Assembly (NCBI GenBank): GCA_007570785.1
Contig: ML664161.1
Location: 13,000,643-13,064,642, forward strand
Direction of reading: 5' to 3'
DNA length: 64,000 bases
Source: Antilocapra americana
Lineage: Eukaryota > Chordata > Mammalia > Artiodactyla > Antilocapridae
A program made the translations under genes and the position numbers. The notes under the pieces were generated by a model that made no database searches, was not told the DNA's origin, and worked only from the letters and a program-made list of their open reading frames with translations. Positions 24,436-36,339 of this stretch are shown here, piece after piece. Each line of letters begins with the position of its first letter. The first letter of the stretch is position 1.

Positions 24436-24724
24436 AAAAAAAAAAAACAGCAAAAGGAACGCAGATGTATAGAATAGACTCGTGGACTTTGTGGATGAGG
24501 GTAAGGGTGGGATGTTATGGGAGAAGGGCATTGAAGCATGTTAATTGTCATGTGTCTAATCAATCGCCAGCCCAGGATTGATGCTCGGGACTGGTGCAGC
24601 GAGATTTCCCGGGGGGGAGGGAGGAGGGAGGGGGGGTTCCGGAGGGGAAGCATATGTAAACCCATGGTGATATCATGACATTGTATGGCAAAAACAAGTA
24701 AAATAAATAAATAAATAAATAAAA
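24436..24724 (+). mobile_element. L1_BT-type 3' UTR, 5'-truncated insertion
   Basis: Only the 3' UTR of a young ruminant L1 is present. It has the ACAGCAAAAGGAACGCAGATG start, the TGTGGATGAGGGTAAGGGTG segment, a guanine-rich tract and the GACATTGTATGGCAAAAACA block just before an (AAAT)n tail at about 24700-24722. It sits directly against an older L1 ORF2 fragment. Confidence 0.85.
24611..24654 (+). other. G-quadruplex-forming tract in L1 3' UTR
   Basis: Contains at least four runs of three or more G within 44 bases (G7, G3, G3, G7, G4 separated by 1-8 bases), so it fits the usual intramolecular G4 pattern on the plus strand. G-rich tracts are a known property of L1 3' UTRs; folding is inferred. 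Confidence 0.75.
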
Positions 24725-25164
24725 ACTGAAAACCGATATCTCTCATGAAAATAAACATAAAAATTCTCAACAAAATATAAACAAATTAAATCCAAAAAGT
24801 ATAAAAAATTATACATCAAAACCCAGTGGGATTTATCGCAAGAATTCAAGGCCATTTTAATATTCAAAAGTCAATTAAAGTAATCCATCCCATCAACAGA
24901 CTAAAAAAGAAAAAATTACATAATCATAGCAATAAATGAAAAAAAAAGCATTTGACAAAGAGAGCATTCATTCTTGGTAAAAATTCTGAGTAAATCAACA
25001 ATAGAGGAAAACTTAACTTAATAGAGACTGTTTACAAAATACCTACAAGTAAAATTCCTAATTGTGAGGAACATGACGTTTTTCCACTAAGATAAGAAAC
25101 AAGGTAAGAATGTCCCCTCTTAGGACTTTTTCCAACTTAGCATTAGAAGTACTAGCTAATACAC

Positions 25165-25262
25165 TAAAGAAAGGAAAGGGAAGAAGAGAGAAGAGAGGAG
25201 GGAAGGGGGAGAAAGGTAGGGAAGAAGGGAGTGGGGAGTTAAAGGGAGGGAAGGAAGGGATA
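25165..25262. repeat. Purine-rich (GGAA/GGGA) tract
   Basis: Nearly 100 bases of almost pure A/G on the plus strand inside the L1 fragment. Its antisense gives the proline/serine-rich frame at 25058-25315, which is not a gene. Confidence 0.85.
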
Positions 25263-25429
25263 TAGATTGATAAGAAGGAAATAAAATTGTCTATGTTCAC
25301 AGATGATATGTTCATCTATGTAGAAAATCCATAAGAACTGACAAAAAAAAAAAAAAACCTACTGCAACTAACAAGCGATTATAGCAAGGTTCTGGAAAAA
25401 AGGTTAATATACAAAAATCAATCTCTTTC

Positions 25430-25606
25430 CTGAAATGCAGGCGATGTAAGAGACCCTGACTCGATCCCTGGGTCAGGAAGATCCCCTGGAGAAGGGCATG
25501 GCAACCCACTCCAGTATTCTTGCCTACTTGCAGCAGGCAGAGAAGCCTGCTGGGCTAGAATCCATAGGGTCACAGAGTCAGCTATGACTAAAGCAACTGA
25601 GCAGCA
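25430..25606 (+). mobile_element. Bov-tA SINE, head partly lost
   Basis: Plus-strand SINE inserted in the L1 ORF2 fragment. GGTCAGGAAGATCCCCTGGA core; tail altered (GTCAGCTATGACTAAAGC). Confidence 0.9.
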
Positions 25607-25832
25607 GAACAGAATCATTATACCGACAATGGACAAATGGAGTTTGAAAATTAAAATAATACCATTTATATCAGGACTCATCAAAATGGAATACTTATGT
25701 ATAATCTAATATAGTAACCTAATAAACTACCAAAATATGCAAAAGAGCTATTTGACAAAACCCACCAATATCTGATGAATGAAATCAAACAGGTAATCAA
25801 ATGAAGAAATATCCCATTCCCATCCGATTCTG

Positions 25833-26897
25833 GGAAGTTCTAGCCATACCTTACCTCATTTTCTATAAATGATTTCAGTTCAGTTCATTTCAGTTCAGTT
25901 CAATCACTCAGTTGTGTCCGACTCTTTGCAACCCCATGAATCACTGCATGCCAGGCCTCCCTGTCTATCACCAACGCCCAGAGTCTACCAAAACCCATGT
26001 CCATGGCCATCCAGCCATCTCATCCTCTGCCATCCCTTTCTCCTCCTGCCCCCAATCCTTCCTGGCATCAACGTCTTTTCCAATGAGTCAGCTCTTTGCA
26101 TGAGGTGGCCAAAGTATTAGAGTTTCAGCTTCAACATCAGTCCTTCCAATGAACACCCAGGACTGATCTCTTTTAGGATACACTGGTTGGCTCTCCTTGC
26201 AGTCCAAGGGACTCTCAAGAGTTTTCTTCAACAGCACAGTTCAAAAGCATAAATTCTTCAGTACTCAGCTTTCTTCACCATCCAACTCTCACATCCATAC
26301 ATGACCACTGGAAAAACCATAGCCTTGACTAGATAGACCTTTGTTGGCAAAGTGATGTCTCTGCTTTTCTTTCTTTTTTTTTTTTTAATATGCTGTCTAG
26401 GTTGGTCATAACTTTCCTTCCAAGGAGTAAGCATCTTTTAATTTCATGGCTGTGGTCACCATCTGCAGTGATTTGGAGCCCCCCAAAATAAAGTCTGACA
26501 CTGTTTCCCCATCTATTTGCCATGAAGTGATGGGACCAGATGCCATGATCTTAGTTGTCTGAATGTTGAGCTTTAAGCCAATTTTTTCACTCTCCTCTTT
26601 CACTTTCACAAGAGGCTCTTTAGTTCCTCTTCACTTTCTGCCATAAGGGTGGTGTCATCTGCATATCTGAGGTTATTGACATTTCTCCCAGCAATCTTGA
26701 CTCCAGCTTGTGCTTCTTCCAGACCAGCATTTCTCATGATGTACTCTGCATATAAGTTAAATGATTTACAACCCTTGAATTAGGGTTGGCCCAGATATCC
26801 AACCAGTATATTGATTATGCCATTAACTTCTTTTAATCAAATGAAGAGCTTCTTAAACCTTGGAGAGATCAACATCTATGGCTCAAATATATTTGCC
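25833..26897. repeat. Unclassified repeat, copy 2, interrupted by BovB
   Basis: The sequence at 25833-25875 and 26759-26897 joins into the counterpart of 1088-1257. GGGAAGTTCTAGCCATACC lies at the left and GGCTCAAATATATTTGCC at the right. The interruption is the BovB at 25876-26758. As at copy 1, a minus-strand Bov-tA follows directly. Confidence 0.7.
25876..26758 (-). mobile_element. BovB LINE, 5'-truncated, with 9-bp target-site duplication
   Basis: Minus-strand BovB from its (GTTCA)n-type 3' tail at the left (CAGTTCAGTTCATTTCAG) to a point inside the RT at the right. The flanks AAATGATTT at 25867-25875 and 26759-26767 form a perfect direct repeat, and the interrupted sequence is continuous in the copy at 1.1 kb. 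Frames at 26329-26523 and 26406-26609 keep the GLKLNIQTTKIMASGPITSW block but are frameshifted against each other. An internal T-run (26366-26388) has expanded. Confidence 0.93.
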
Positions 26898-27106
26898 TTT
26901 TGTTGTTGTTGGTCACTAAGTTGTATCCAACTCTTGTGACTACATGGACTGTAGCCCACTAGGCTCCTCCATCCATGGGCTTTCCCAGGCAAGAATACTG
27001 GAGTGGTTTGCCATTTCCTCCTCTGGTGATCTTCCCAACCCAGGGATTCAATCCATATCTCCTGCATTGGCAGGCTGATTCTTTACCACTGAGCCATCAG
27101 GGAAGC
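26898..27106 (-). mobile_element. Bov-tA SINE
   Basis: Near full-length minus-strand SINE at the same place in the flanking repeat as the SINE at 1272. No right-hand target duplication is visible, unlike at copy 1. Confidence 0.9.
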
Positions 27107-29199
27107 TGGACATAGTTAGACCTGAATGTACTAATTAAAGTGTATCTTGTTTTCTTTTTATAACTCAGCTATTCACAGTTCAACTATAACAGAGTAATTG
27201 AAACAGAATATTTACATAAACGAGTGTGCCTCTTAACTTTACAAGCCACCAATTAATTAATATTAGAGGCAAGATTACTGCTCTGGATGATCTGAGGAAC
27301 TGAACATTATTTATGCCTGTTTAAAAATCATATTATGAGCAAGAGGTGAAGTGGACATGTAGCACTGCCTATCAATGATAATAAACATGGACCTGGAATA
27401 CAATTAGCTTTTATTAAAGTAAACAATTTTAGTTGAGGGAAGACATATCTAGTGGCTTTGATTTGTGTCCAAAGGTGATATCAGTAGTCTTAAATCACAA
27501 AATACGCAATTATATTCTTTCAGTAAAAATACAAATGTGTGTTCATTTTTTTCTTTGATTTCTGCATTATGTAAATGGTATCACTAATTCATACCAGCTT
27601 TAAGTTCTATTATCCCCTTCTTATCTGGTAATAATTTCTTTTCCCAAATATTCACTTTGTACTTTTATCAGTCTTTGTATTTCAGGAGTATTCTACTAAA
27701 AAGTAATTGAAGGTTTAAAAACTCAATGTCTAAATATATTTATTTATATATGTATAGATATATTTAGATTTATTTTTACAGTACTCTTGCTGTCTATTTA
27801 TTGATTTCCTCATTTCTTTTTCCTTGTAACTCATATTTTATTTTGTGTTAGTACAAAACTGTTTTATCTCTACTTCTACTTTTATCCTCTCTCTCAAACA
27901 ACTTTTTAAATAATTAGAAAAATAGTTCTGTTTATGCATGTGCATGTGTGTGTATCATTAGCCTTGAAATTTTAACAGGCAAGCCTAACTTAAAAGATTA
28001 AATATGAACAGTTTCTTTATCTGCTTTCTAAACAACTTAAGGATCCTAAACTCTTTAACCTCTTCGAGCTTACATGCTATTATTGTCTTGCCATTTAATT
28101 GTGACCTTTTAAAAATCTCTACAATTTATATGTTATTATTGCTTTTTCTAGATAGTCAACTTTTTCTAGATAGTAAGTTTTATCAAATTTACCCATATAT
28201 ACTTTTTTTTTCCTATTCATTTTATTTACTCATTGTATACTTTCCTTTGGGGCTTGAGGATGCTTTATCAGGTTTCCATTTGCTCTAATCAGAGACAGAA
28301 TGGTGTTACCAATGCAATTACTTTTATAGGTATGTGGGTACAAATATTCAGACAATGCATGTAGCATAACTCAGACCCAAAGACACCTAAATACCTTTAT
28401 TGTATTTTAATCCCCAAATGAACAAGGACTTGGAAAAATGGTATTACCTTATTGCAAGCATAGTGGGGTTTGTGCCAACTCACCCTTTTCCCAGGCCCAG
28501 CTTTAGGTGGAGGGTTTGCTAAGCTGACTCTCCTCCTGAATAGACCTAAGACTTGGCCAACCATTCCCTGCTCTTTGCTACTTGCATTCTCCTGCAGCAC
28601 TCACAGCCTTAGATTTTGTCTTGCTTTCTTCCTGGCTTCACAGAAATGTCTATTTGTAGAAACAGATCTTCACTGGATAATATTTTATATATTTTCTATG
28701 GAAGTTTGTACATTTCATGACCTGAGGGTTTGAGGCTCTTTAAAATTTGCACCTTGAAAACTCTGTGAAATATTCACTTATCCACTTTTCAAGCTTCACT
28801 TTTTTCTCAAGTCCTTTTGCTCAGCCCTGAGGGGCTCTGTCCTCCAGAGAGCATTACCACCAAAGAATTAATACATAATTGCTCAGCTCTCAAGTTAAAG
28901 CTGATAATAAAACAAGACAGAAGGATTATTTACTGAAGTGGTTCTTCCAATGCCCTTCTGACTGAAGATTTTCCAAGTGGCAGAAGGAAACAAAGTGGAA
29001 GAAAAATTGTTAACAGTGGTTAGAAACAGGATAAGTCACATATCCTGCCTTCCTTATTAACTTTAAGGGAAAGGGAATGATGCTAGAACCTCCTGAAAAT
29101 GTTCATATACAAGATTAGAGGTGATACTGCCCCTTTCCAACCAGAAATACTGAGAAGGAGAAAGCTTAAAGGACTCCCCTTTCCCTCACAGTAAAGGAA
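27107..29199. other. Unique-looking sequence, no gene supported
   Basis: About 2.1 kb. 27140-28300 is AT-rich. 28440-28640 is higher in GC and holds two overlapping opposed frames (28397-28600 minus, 28470-28733 plus) without recognisable domains or splice context. No repeat family named. Confidence 0.45.
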
Positions 29200-29483
29200 C
29201 TTAGAAGAGTGAAGTAAGTCAGACAGATAAAGATAAATATATGATATCATTTGCATGTGAAATCCCCCCCCAAAAAAATGTAAAATCAACTTGTTTACAG
29301 AAACAGAGTCACAGATGTGCAAACCAAACTTACCAGTGGGAAAGGAGAAGAGGGATAAATTGGAATATTTGGGATTGACATATACCTACTACTACATACA
29401 AAATAGATAACTAACTAGGACCTTCTGTATGGCACAGGAGACTCCATTCAATATTACGTAATGACATCTATGGAAAAAAGATG
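29200..29483 (+). mobile_element. L1 3' fragment
   Basis: Plus-strand L1 from AGTGAAGTAAGTCAGACAG to the CATTCAATATTACGTAATG block, then cut off before the terminal sequence. A C8 run at 29265 followed by an A-run replaces the usual short A-run. Confidence 0.75.
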
Positions 29484-31659
29484 GTTTCCCTGGTGGTTCG
29501 GAGGGTAAAAAATCCTAAAGAGTTTACTGAATTATGGCATCTGGGAAGAGAACCAGACACATGCTCTTAACCCTAAATTCATAGAAGTGAAGAAAATGTT
29601 CAAAGAGATGACTTCAGAAATAATAGTTTTTTATTTTATAATTTTACCTATAAGAAGTGGTTTATTTATTTATTAATACATCAGTAGTTTTAGAGAAGGA
29701 AAGAAAGGAAGACGGCTTCAAATACTTTTGAAACTCAATTTACACTGGAATTTTTTCTTTGGATTTCATAGGAAGACATATGAATTAATTAAAATTTTTG
29801 CATTATGGCACATAATGCCATAAAGATTCTTCTCTTGTTTTGTTTATCTGCCTACCTATCTATCCAGCCAGCCAGCCAGCCATCTGCTTTTATCTGCCTT
29901 TCAACTTAGGTAACAATTCTAAACTGTTTATTATATGTTGTTTTATTCTATGCCTTTCTAAACATGTGTATTGTTATTTTGAATGGATGTTTGTTAATTA
30001 ACATGTGTGTTATTTTGTTATGCATGTAAATCTCTCTTCCTTTCTTTAATTCATTTGTATGTTATTAAGATATGAACTTGTTGTTATGTGTACATCTTTA
30101 TCACTTCCAAGTACCACTTAATACTTTTGCTTTAGTAACTACCACATCTAGCTTATCTATTTTCTATAAACAACCCTTTACATTATTAGAACAAATGACA
30201 AACCAGGAAAAGTTTTACTTACATACCTTTTCCATTTTTATGGAATGAAATGCACTCTAAGGAAGTCTCAAAGATTTGTATTTTAAGTTCTTTCTTTGGT
30301 TGAATTTGGTTTAAGATATTTTTTCAACCACCTGACATACTCAGTCTTGTATCTTAAACTAACAAGTGGGTAAGTGTTTTTCACATTGGTAAAAATTTCT
30401 TACATTCGTGCATTTACATGTACACACATTCAAGCTTATTGTCGAAAGGACAAAGGGATCCAGAGAGAGGCTTTCTCCTGCTGTGAAAGACAAAACCTCA
30501 AGATAGTGTACCCTGACATTGAGGGCCCTGTTTGCCAATCTCTAAAATGTCACCTCATGGGGAGCCTGCTGGGCTCAGCTCAGAGCCAAGGTTCCAAGAC
30601 TGCTAATAAAAAAGAATAAAGGTTAATGAAGGCATTAGGTTATTTATTATCTTGAATAAAATAGCCTAGGTTTTATCTGGATGGTTTGTTCAAGGCATAA
30701 TATCTTGCTTATGATTTTTAACACTGTATTTTTATTTTCTGCAGGCTGTGAATTTTAATATTTTTATTAGGAGATAGTGTTGTATTTATAAGATATGAAA
30801 TTATATCACAAAAATTAATGGAGACATAGATATTAAATATGATGGTGTGCACATACATGTAAAATAAAATAATAAATCCTTCAGAGAACTCACTTTGAAA
30901 ATTGCTAGGTGAAAATCTTGAGCTTTAAACATCTTTTTATAATGAATAATTTACTTAAAGAAAATAAACCTAAACATTTATCAGTGGCATTGTGACATAA
31001 GAAAATTGATCTTTTATGGGGAATATATCATGCTTTATTTGCATACTTCAGACTTAGGTTTGGGTAGTACAGTTTCATTAAAAACAAAATAATCTCTGCC
31101 TTAAACCAGTCTTTCAGTCAACTGACGGAATATGAAATATCAGAAGGATGCTGTGCTTTATAGTCAGGACCCCAACTTAAAGATTTCAAGTCATGTGAGA
31201 GTGAGTACGTATGCTATTAAGCCTTCAGCTGGTGATTCCAAGAATATCAAATGTGTGGATTACAAAGTGGTTCAGTCTGTGCTATAATTCAGAATAGGAA
31301 TTGTCGAGGTTTAAAATATACTCAATTTGAAACATTAGCTTTGCTGTGACAAAACTCATAACAATGTATAACCATCTCCAAGACCTTAGATTGTTCTCAA
31401 GTACTAAGTATAAATTCATCTTTAAAATGACCACAAGCAGCTATTCCTATTTCCTATTTTCTCCTATCATAGGACAATATAAACAAAACATCATGAAAAA
31501 AAATCAACCTATTTTCACACACATTGTACTATTAAGTCACTTAGAACATATTCTCTTTATGAAAAAAAATATACTCTTCTTTTGAGAAGCTATCAGCCGA
31601 AAAATTGTTAACTGAAACAGTACAATGTGTGAAAAATGCTTTATCTCATCCGTTTCCAG
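29484..31659. other. No gene supported; small SINE head and microsatellite
   Basis: 29487-29516 (GGTTTCCCTGGTGGTTCGGA) looks like the first ~30 bp of a plus-strand Bov-tA. 29850-29882 holds short CTAT and CAGC runs. The 81-codon frame at 30374-30619 has no recognisable similarity. The rest is AT-rich and unassigned. Confidence 0.45.
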
Positions 31660-31995
31660 AATTACTACATGCTTTAACATGAATGAAACTTGAGGACATT
31701 AGGTTAAGTGAAATAAACTAGTAGTAAACCAACAAATACGATATGATTCTATTTATATATGATATCTAGAGTACTCGATTTCATAGAGATAGATTAGAAT
31801 GGTGGTTGCCAGAGGCTGAGTGGAAGGAGGAATAGAGAGTTCTTTAATGGGTACAGTGTTTAACTTTTACAAGATGAAGAGTTCCAGAGATTGGTTGCAC
31901 AATAATGTGAATATACTTTATACTACTAAACTATACATTAAAATAGTCTATATGGTCATTATGTTATGTGAATTTTACCATTTATTTTTAAAAAT
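31660..31995 (+). mobile_element. Old L1 (L1M-type) 3' UTR
   Basis: Recognisable by order: ATGAATGAAACTTGAGGACA, then GGTGGTTGCCAGAGGCTGAG, then AATGGGTACAGTGTTTAAC, then GGTTGCACAATAATGTGAAT, ending AATTTTACCATTTATTTTTA. It predates ruminants. Confidence 0.8.
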
Positions 31996-32029
31996 AAAAA
32001 CAATTTTACTACAGTTGGTTTAGTGTTTG

Positions 32030-32237
32030 TCACTTTTTGCTTGCTTTGCTTGTCATATCTGACTGTGATTGCATGAACTGTAGCAGGCCAGGTTCCTCTA
32101 TCCACGGAATTCTCCAGACAAGAAAACTAGAGTGAGTTGCCATGCCCTCCTTCAGGGGATCTTCCTGACCCAAGTATTGAACCCACATTTCTTGTGCCTC
32201 CTCATTGGCAGGTGGTTTCCTTACCTCTAGTGCCACC
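32030..32237 (-). mobile_element. Bov-tA SINE with 19-bp target-site duplication
   Basis: Minus-strand SINE flanked by TACAGTTGGTTTAGTGTTT (32011-32029, first base at 32010 or 32011) and TACAATTGGTTTAGTGTTT (32238-32256). The repeats differ at one base. The head is diverged but readable. Confidence 0.92.
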
Positions 32238-32256
32238 TACAATTGGTTTAGTGTTT

Positions 32257-32897
32257 AGCAAACAGAAAAGTTTTCCTACCTTGATTCAGATATATCAATC
32301 TCCATAGCTATCAACATAGAAGAAAGAATCTCTGCATTCAAAAATAGCCAAAATACTAAAATATCATACTCCAGTCTTGGGTTTTTAAAACATATATGTA
32401 AAAGCATATTGTTAATTCTAAAATTATCCATCAACATAAGATGAATATATTATTGTTGATTTCAAAATTGACTTCAAAACTTCTAGTTTTAGGGGTGGTT
32501 GCAATATATTTTCAAAGTTGCTTCATAGAGTGCTTATGGTCTACCTCTTAGTGTGTGCACCATAGGAATTGATGATGCTTATCTGAAGGTCCTGAAAGTA
32601 AGACTGTGTGATAAAAGGATGCAGGAGGTGTGAATTAACAGAGGAATAACTTATCTATTATCACCTGAATACACATAAGGATGAATATGTGAATGAAGCA
32701 CTCTGCCCTTACCATTTCAAAGGGTATATTATCTAAATTCACCATTCACTCAGTTTTAATCAGCCATGCTAAATGCTCAAGCCTTCTTTGATACCACAGA
32801 TTGAGTTATACAGGAGAGAAATTACAATTACAGCAGAGAAATTAGACATCGATGTTCTGACTAAAGAATGGTTGCTGTGGAATGTTTTAAAAAGAAG
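32257..32897. other. No feature recognised
   Basis: AT-rich sequence without frame or repeat I can defend. Confidence 0.5.
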
Positions 32898-34170
32898 TTT
32901 GTTGAGTATAATTGAAATACAATAAACTGTGCTTATTTACAGTGTACGATTTTATAAATACCACATATGTATACAAATGAAAAATAGTTGCTATAATCAA
33001 GGGGTGAAAATAATCATCACTTTGCAAAGTTTCCTCATTGGGAATCCCTCTCTTTCATTTCTCCCTGAACCCACAAAAGTAGCAACCAATGACCTTCCAT
33101 CCATTATAGATTAGTTTGCATTTTCTAGAATTTTATGTGAATGAAATCCTACAAAAGACTTTTTGTATGGTTGGCTACATTCACTCAACATAATTATTTT
33201 AAATTCATATTACAGCATCTATCAAAATTTCATTAAAATATTTTTTGTGATATTTCATTATGCAGTTACAGTAACAGATTTTATTTTCTTTGGCTCCAAA
33301 ATCACTGTGGACAGTGAATGCAGCCGTGAAATTAAGAGATGCTTTCTCCTTGGAAAGAAAGCTATGACCAACATAGACGCATATTAAAAAGCAGAGATAT
33401 CACTTTGCTGGCAAAGGTCCATATAGTCAAAGCTATGGTTTTCCTAGTAGTTGTGTATGCCTGTGAGAGTTGGAGCATAAAGAAGGCTGAGTGCTGAAGA
33501 ATCGATGCTTTTGAATTGTGGCATTGGAGAAGACTCCTGAGAGTTGCGTGGACTGTAGGGAGATCAAACCAGTCAATCCTAAAGGAAATCAACCCTGAAT
33601 ATTCATTGGGAGGACTGATACTGAAACTGAAGCACCAATACTTTGGCTATCTGATGTGAAGGGCTGACTCATTGGAAAAGCCCCTGATTCAGGGAAAGAG
33701 TAAAGGCAAAAGGAGAAGGAGGCAGCAGAGAATGCGTTGGTTACATAGTATCACTGCCTCAGTGCACATGAATCTGAACAAACTCCCTGAGATAGTGAAG
33801 GACAGGGGAGACTGGCAGGCTGCAGTCCCTGGGGTCACAAAGAGTCAGACACGACATAGTGACTGACTGAACCACAACAGTAGTAGAATATGTATTTTTA
33901 AAGAAAATGCTAAACTCACTAACAAAGTGGTTGCATTATTTTTCATTCCAACTCATAGTGTATGAAAGTTATACTTAATTCATTTTCTTATCAGAATAGA
34001 AATGATCACAATTTTATTTTTTAACCAGTTAAATAGGAACATGATAATATTTTATAGTGATTTTAATCTGAACTCTTGTAAAAACTAATGATGTTGAGCA
34101 TCTTTCTATGTACTTATTTGCAATAGTATGCCTTATTTGGTGTAGTGGTGTTCAAATAAGGTGACCATCT
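32898..34170 (-). mobile_element. Old L1 (L1M-type) 3' region, interrupted by BovB
   Basis: The left part (32898-33255) is reversed L1M 3' UTR: GAGTATAATTGAAATACAAT, AGTGTACGATTTTATAAATA, and a GGCTACATTCACTCAACATA block. The right part (33885-34170) continues into the ORF2 tail in reverse, with GTGGTTGCATTATTTTTCAT and ACTAATGATGTTGAGCATC. The BovB at 33262-33880 lies between. Confidence 0.75.
33262..33880 (+). mobile_element. BovB LINE, 3' end
   Basis: 5'-truncated plus-strand BovB from a GTAACAGATTTTATTTTCTT block to GACTGACTGAACC. The frames at 33163-33387 (plus, partly L1), 33672-33866 (plus) and 33362-33592 (antisense) come from it. No clear target duplication was found. Confidence 0.9.
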
Positions 34171-36339
34171 TTAGTGTTAATTTATTTCTTCTGATATTTG
34201 ATGCCATCAACTTATTTTGCCACTACTTAGCAAGGCAAAATTGGATTGATAAAAATTAAAAGCAAGTGAGGGCTCTACATCATTGATGTCGTGATAGCTG
34301 ACTTGGGAAAAGACGTACAAAAGGACTTATGACTAGACATCTTTATGTGGCTAATACTCCAGTTAAAATTCAGGATGCAACTGTATTTGACAACCCAGAG
34401 GACTGCATGAGCTCGAGTATTAAAAACCATTTACTAAGTTGTGAGAAATAAGCTACTGTTTCTCAGAGACCAAGGTGGGAATCAAGAAACTGAGAGACAG
34501 ATAGGTTTGGAGGGTTTTGGTGAAAGCATATCCCTTATCTAGGGATCTTTTGGCCCAAATAACAAAGTCACCAAAAAGAATCTGAATTTGAATGGGAGGA
34601 TGCCTGTTCAGTAGCATGCTTCAAATTTTCCAGAGTTCCAGAGCACAGGCAATCCTGCTAAGCTTTTGGTATCTGATGGCTCAGATAATCTGACCAGTAT
34701 TGGAAAATAAATATACACAGACTGGAACTTTTGGCAGAAACTAAGAATGGTACTCAGAAGAAACTCCTTAGGTTTTGGTCTGGAAATGTGCCTGATATAT
34801 CTATTCATTAAAGTGCATTTAAAATAAAACTTCTAGCTTGTTATGGGGTAGTGACTGAAACTGTCCAAATCAAAAAAGGATAAAGGATATCAGAGGACCC
34901 TTAGGTTGGAAATATCAATCACTCTAGTAAGATGTCAGAATAGAACAAATTGAGGAAAACCCAAGAAAGTTTACACATGAAGTGAAAGCTGTAGTGAATT
35001 CAAAATTATACTATGGGGTGGGAGAAGGACTCCAAGAGAATATAGTTCATATGTGAGTGGACTGCTTTGCTCCTTGTAAGGCCCACCATGGAGCCCCCAG
35101 TGTTACCCATCTCCACCACTGTGTGCCTTAAACCTGATGATTTACTTCTAGCTGGCTCACTAAAACAAATGGCCAGCCATCACAGTAAAAAGTACATAGT
35201 CATTAATACTTAGTAAAATGCTAATTTAACAATGAAGAAAAAAAATATAAAAAAAATACCAAGTACAAGCAAAGATATACATTGCTGGCAACAGCACAGA
35301 TTTTTTAAAGCACTTTGGAAAAGCATCTTGAATTATCTATTAAATATAAAATGTATATCTTCCATTCTCCTTTTACACATATAAAATTTTCTGTAGGGAA
35401 CATAGCTAGGTTTGTAATTGCTGAATTTTAGAGTATGTGACCATCTCTAAAGGGAGACTGGAGAACATGGTTCTGTAGGGTAATATTGGATCTCAAGGCT
35501 CTCAGCAATTTTTTTTTTTTGAGTAGCATTGTGAATACAAAAGAGACTTTAATTTTATTTTAGAAAATCACATATTACACATATATTTGTGTTACATACA
35601 CAAAGTATATTTAATACATTTCAAATGTCTAAAAATGGGATGATGTTTGTACATTTTACAGACAGTGCTCATTTCACAGAGGTATCCTCTTTTAGAAAAT
35701 CATAAATAAGACTTACATGTAGCACTTGATCAGGTAAGTGCTTCTGAACCTTGATATAAATCATATGATGAAACGTTTGTTTCCCTTGGGAGATTAAATT
35801 GGAGCTCTGTCCTGGTTTTTGGCAGTCAGACTTAAACTGGGAAAGGAGGTGATCAGGTTACACTAATGAAATCCACTCCTGTCCTTCTCTCTAGGACCTC
35901 CAGCTTCCAATGCTTTGTGTGAGTAAGGACAATTCATATTAGTTACTTACCAACTTAGAATTTCAAATTGTTTTGTAAATGCTGTAAGAGAAGAAGTTTA
36001 AATGCTGAATGGCAGAATGAAATACCAGACAATTTCCAGTCACCCACAGTGAAAGAAAGAGGTGAAAGAATGATGCCAAATAAGTATTGGATTCTGCCTC
36101 TAAATTTTAGAAGCCTGAGTGATCAGAAGTATGACTATATACATTTCTTCCAGGAAATTAAACAAGACATGAAGTGAATGGGGAAAAAATTTCATCCAAA
36201 TTAAATGTATGGATTAGCTAAGCAAATAAATAAGTACCATGGAGACCAGCTGGAAAGAATGAGGAGATAAGTGTTAGAACAGCTGTGACGGACGAGGGGG
36301 TCTTATCTAAATGAAAACAAAGCTATGAGTAAGAGTAAG
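34171..36339. other. No gene supported; possible old L1 trace at 35240-35370
   Basis: Mostly unassigned. 35240-35370 has the AGATATACATTGCTGGCAAC and GCACTTTGGAAAAGCATC blocks, as in the tail of an old L1 ORF2 on the plus strand. 35500-35520 is a T-run. The 69-codon frame at 35968-36177 has no recognisable similarity. Confidence 0.45.

Larger units (their letters stand above)
24727..25832 (+). mobile_element. Older L1 ORF2 fragment, split by later events
   Basis: The plus strand follows L1 ORF2 RT in order. ATATCTCTCATGAAAATAAA is at 24737, CCCAGTGGGATTTATC near 24823, AAAAAGCATTTGACAAAGAG at 24945, the ACAGATGATATG block (FADDM-type RT active site) near 25299, and later ACCATTTATATCAGGACTCA at 25661. 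It is broken by a purine-rich expansion (25165-25262) and a SINE (25430-25606). Stops and frameshifts throughout. It ends about 25832, where the unclassified repeat starts. Confidence 0.75.

Noticed and set aside
25058..25315. Proline/serine/phenylalanine-rich frame as a secreted protein
   Set aside because: It is the antisense of a purine-rich tract in an L1 fragment.
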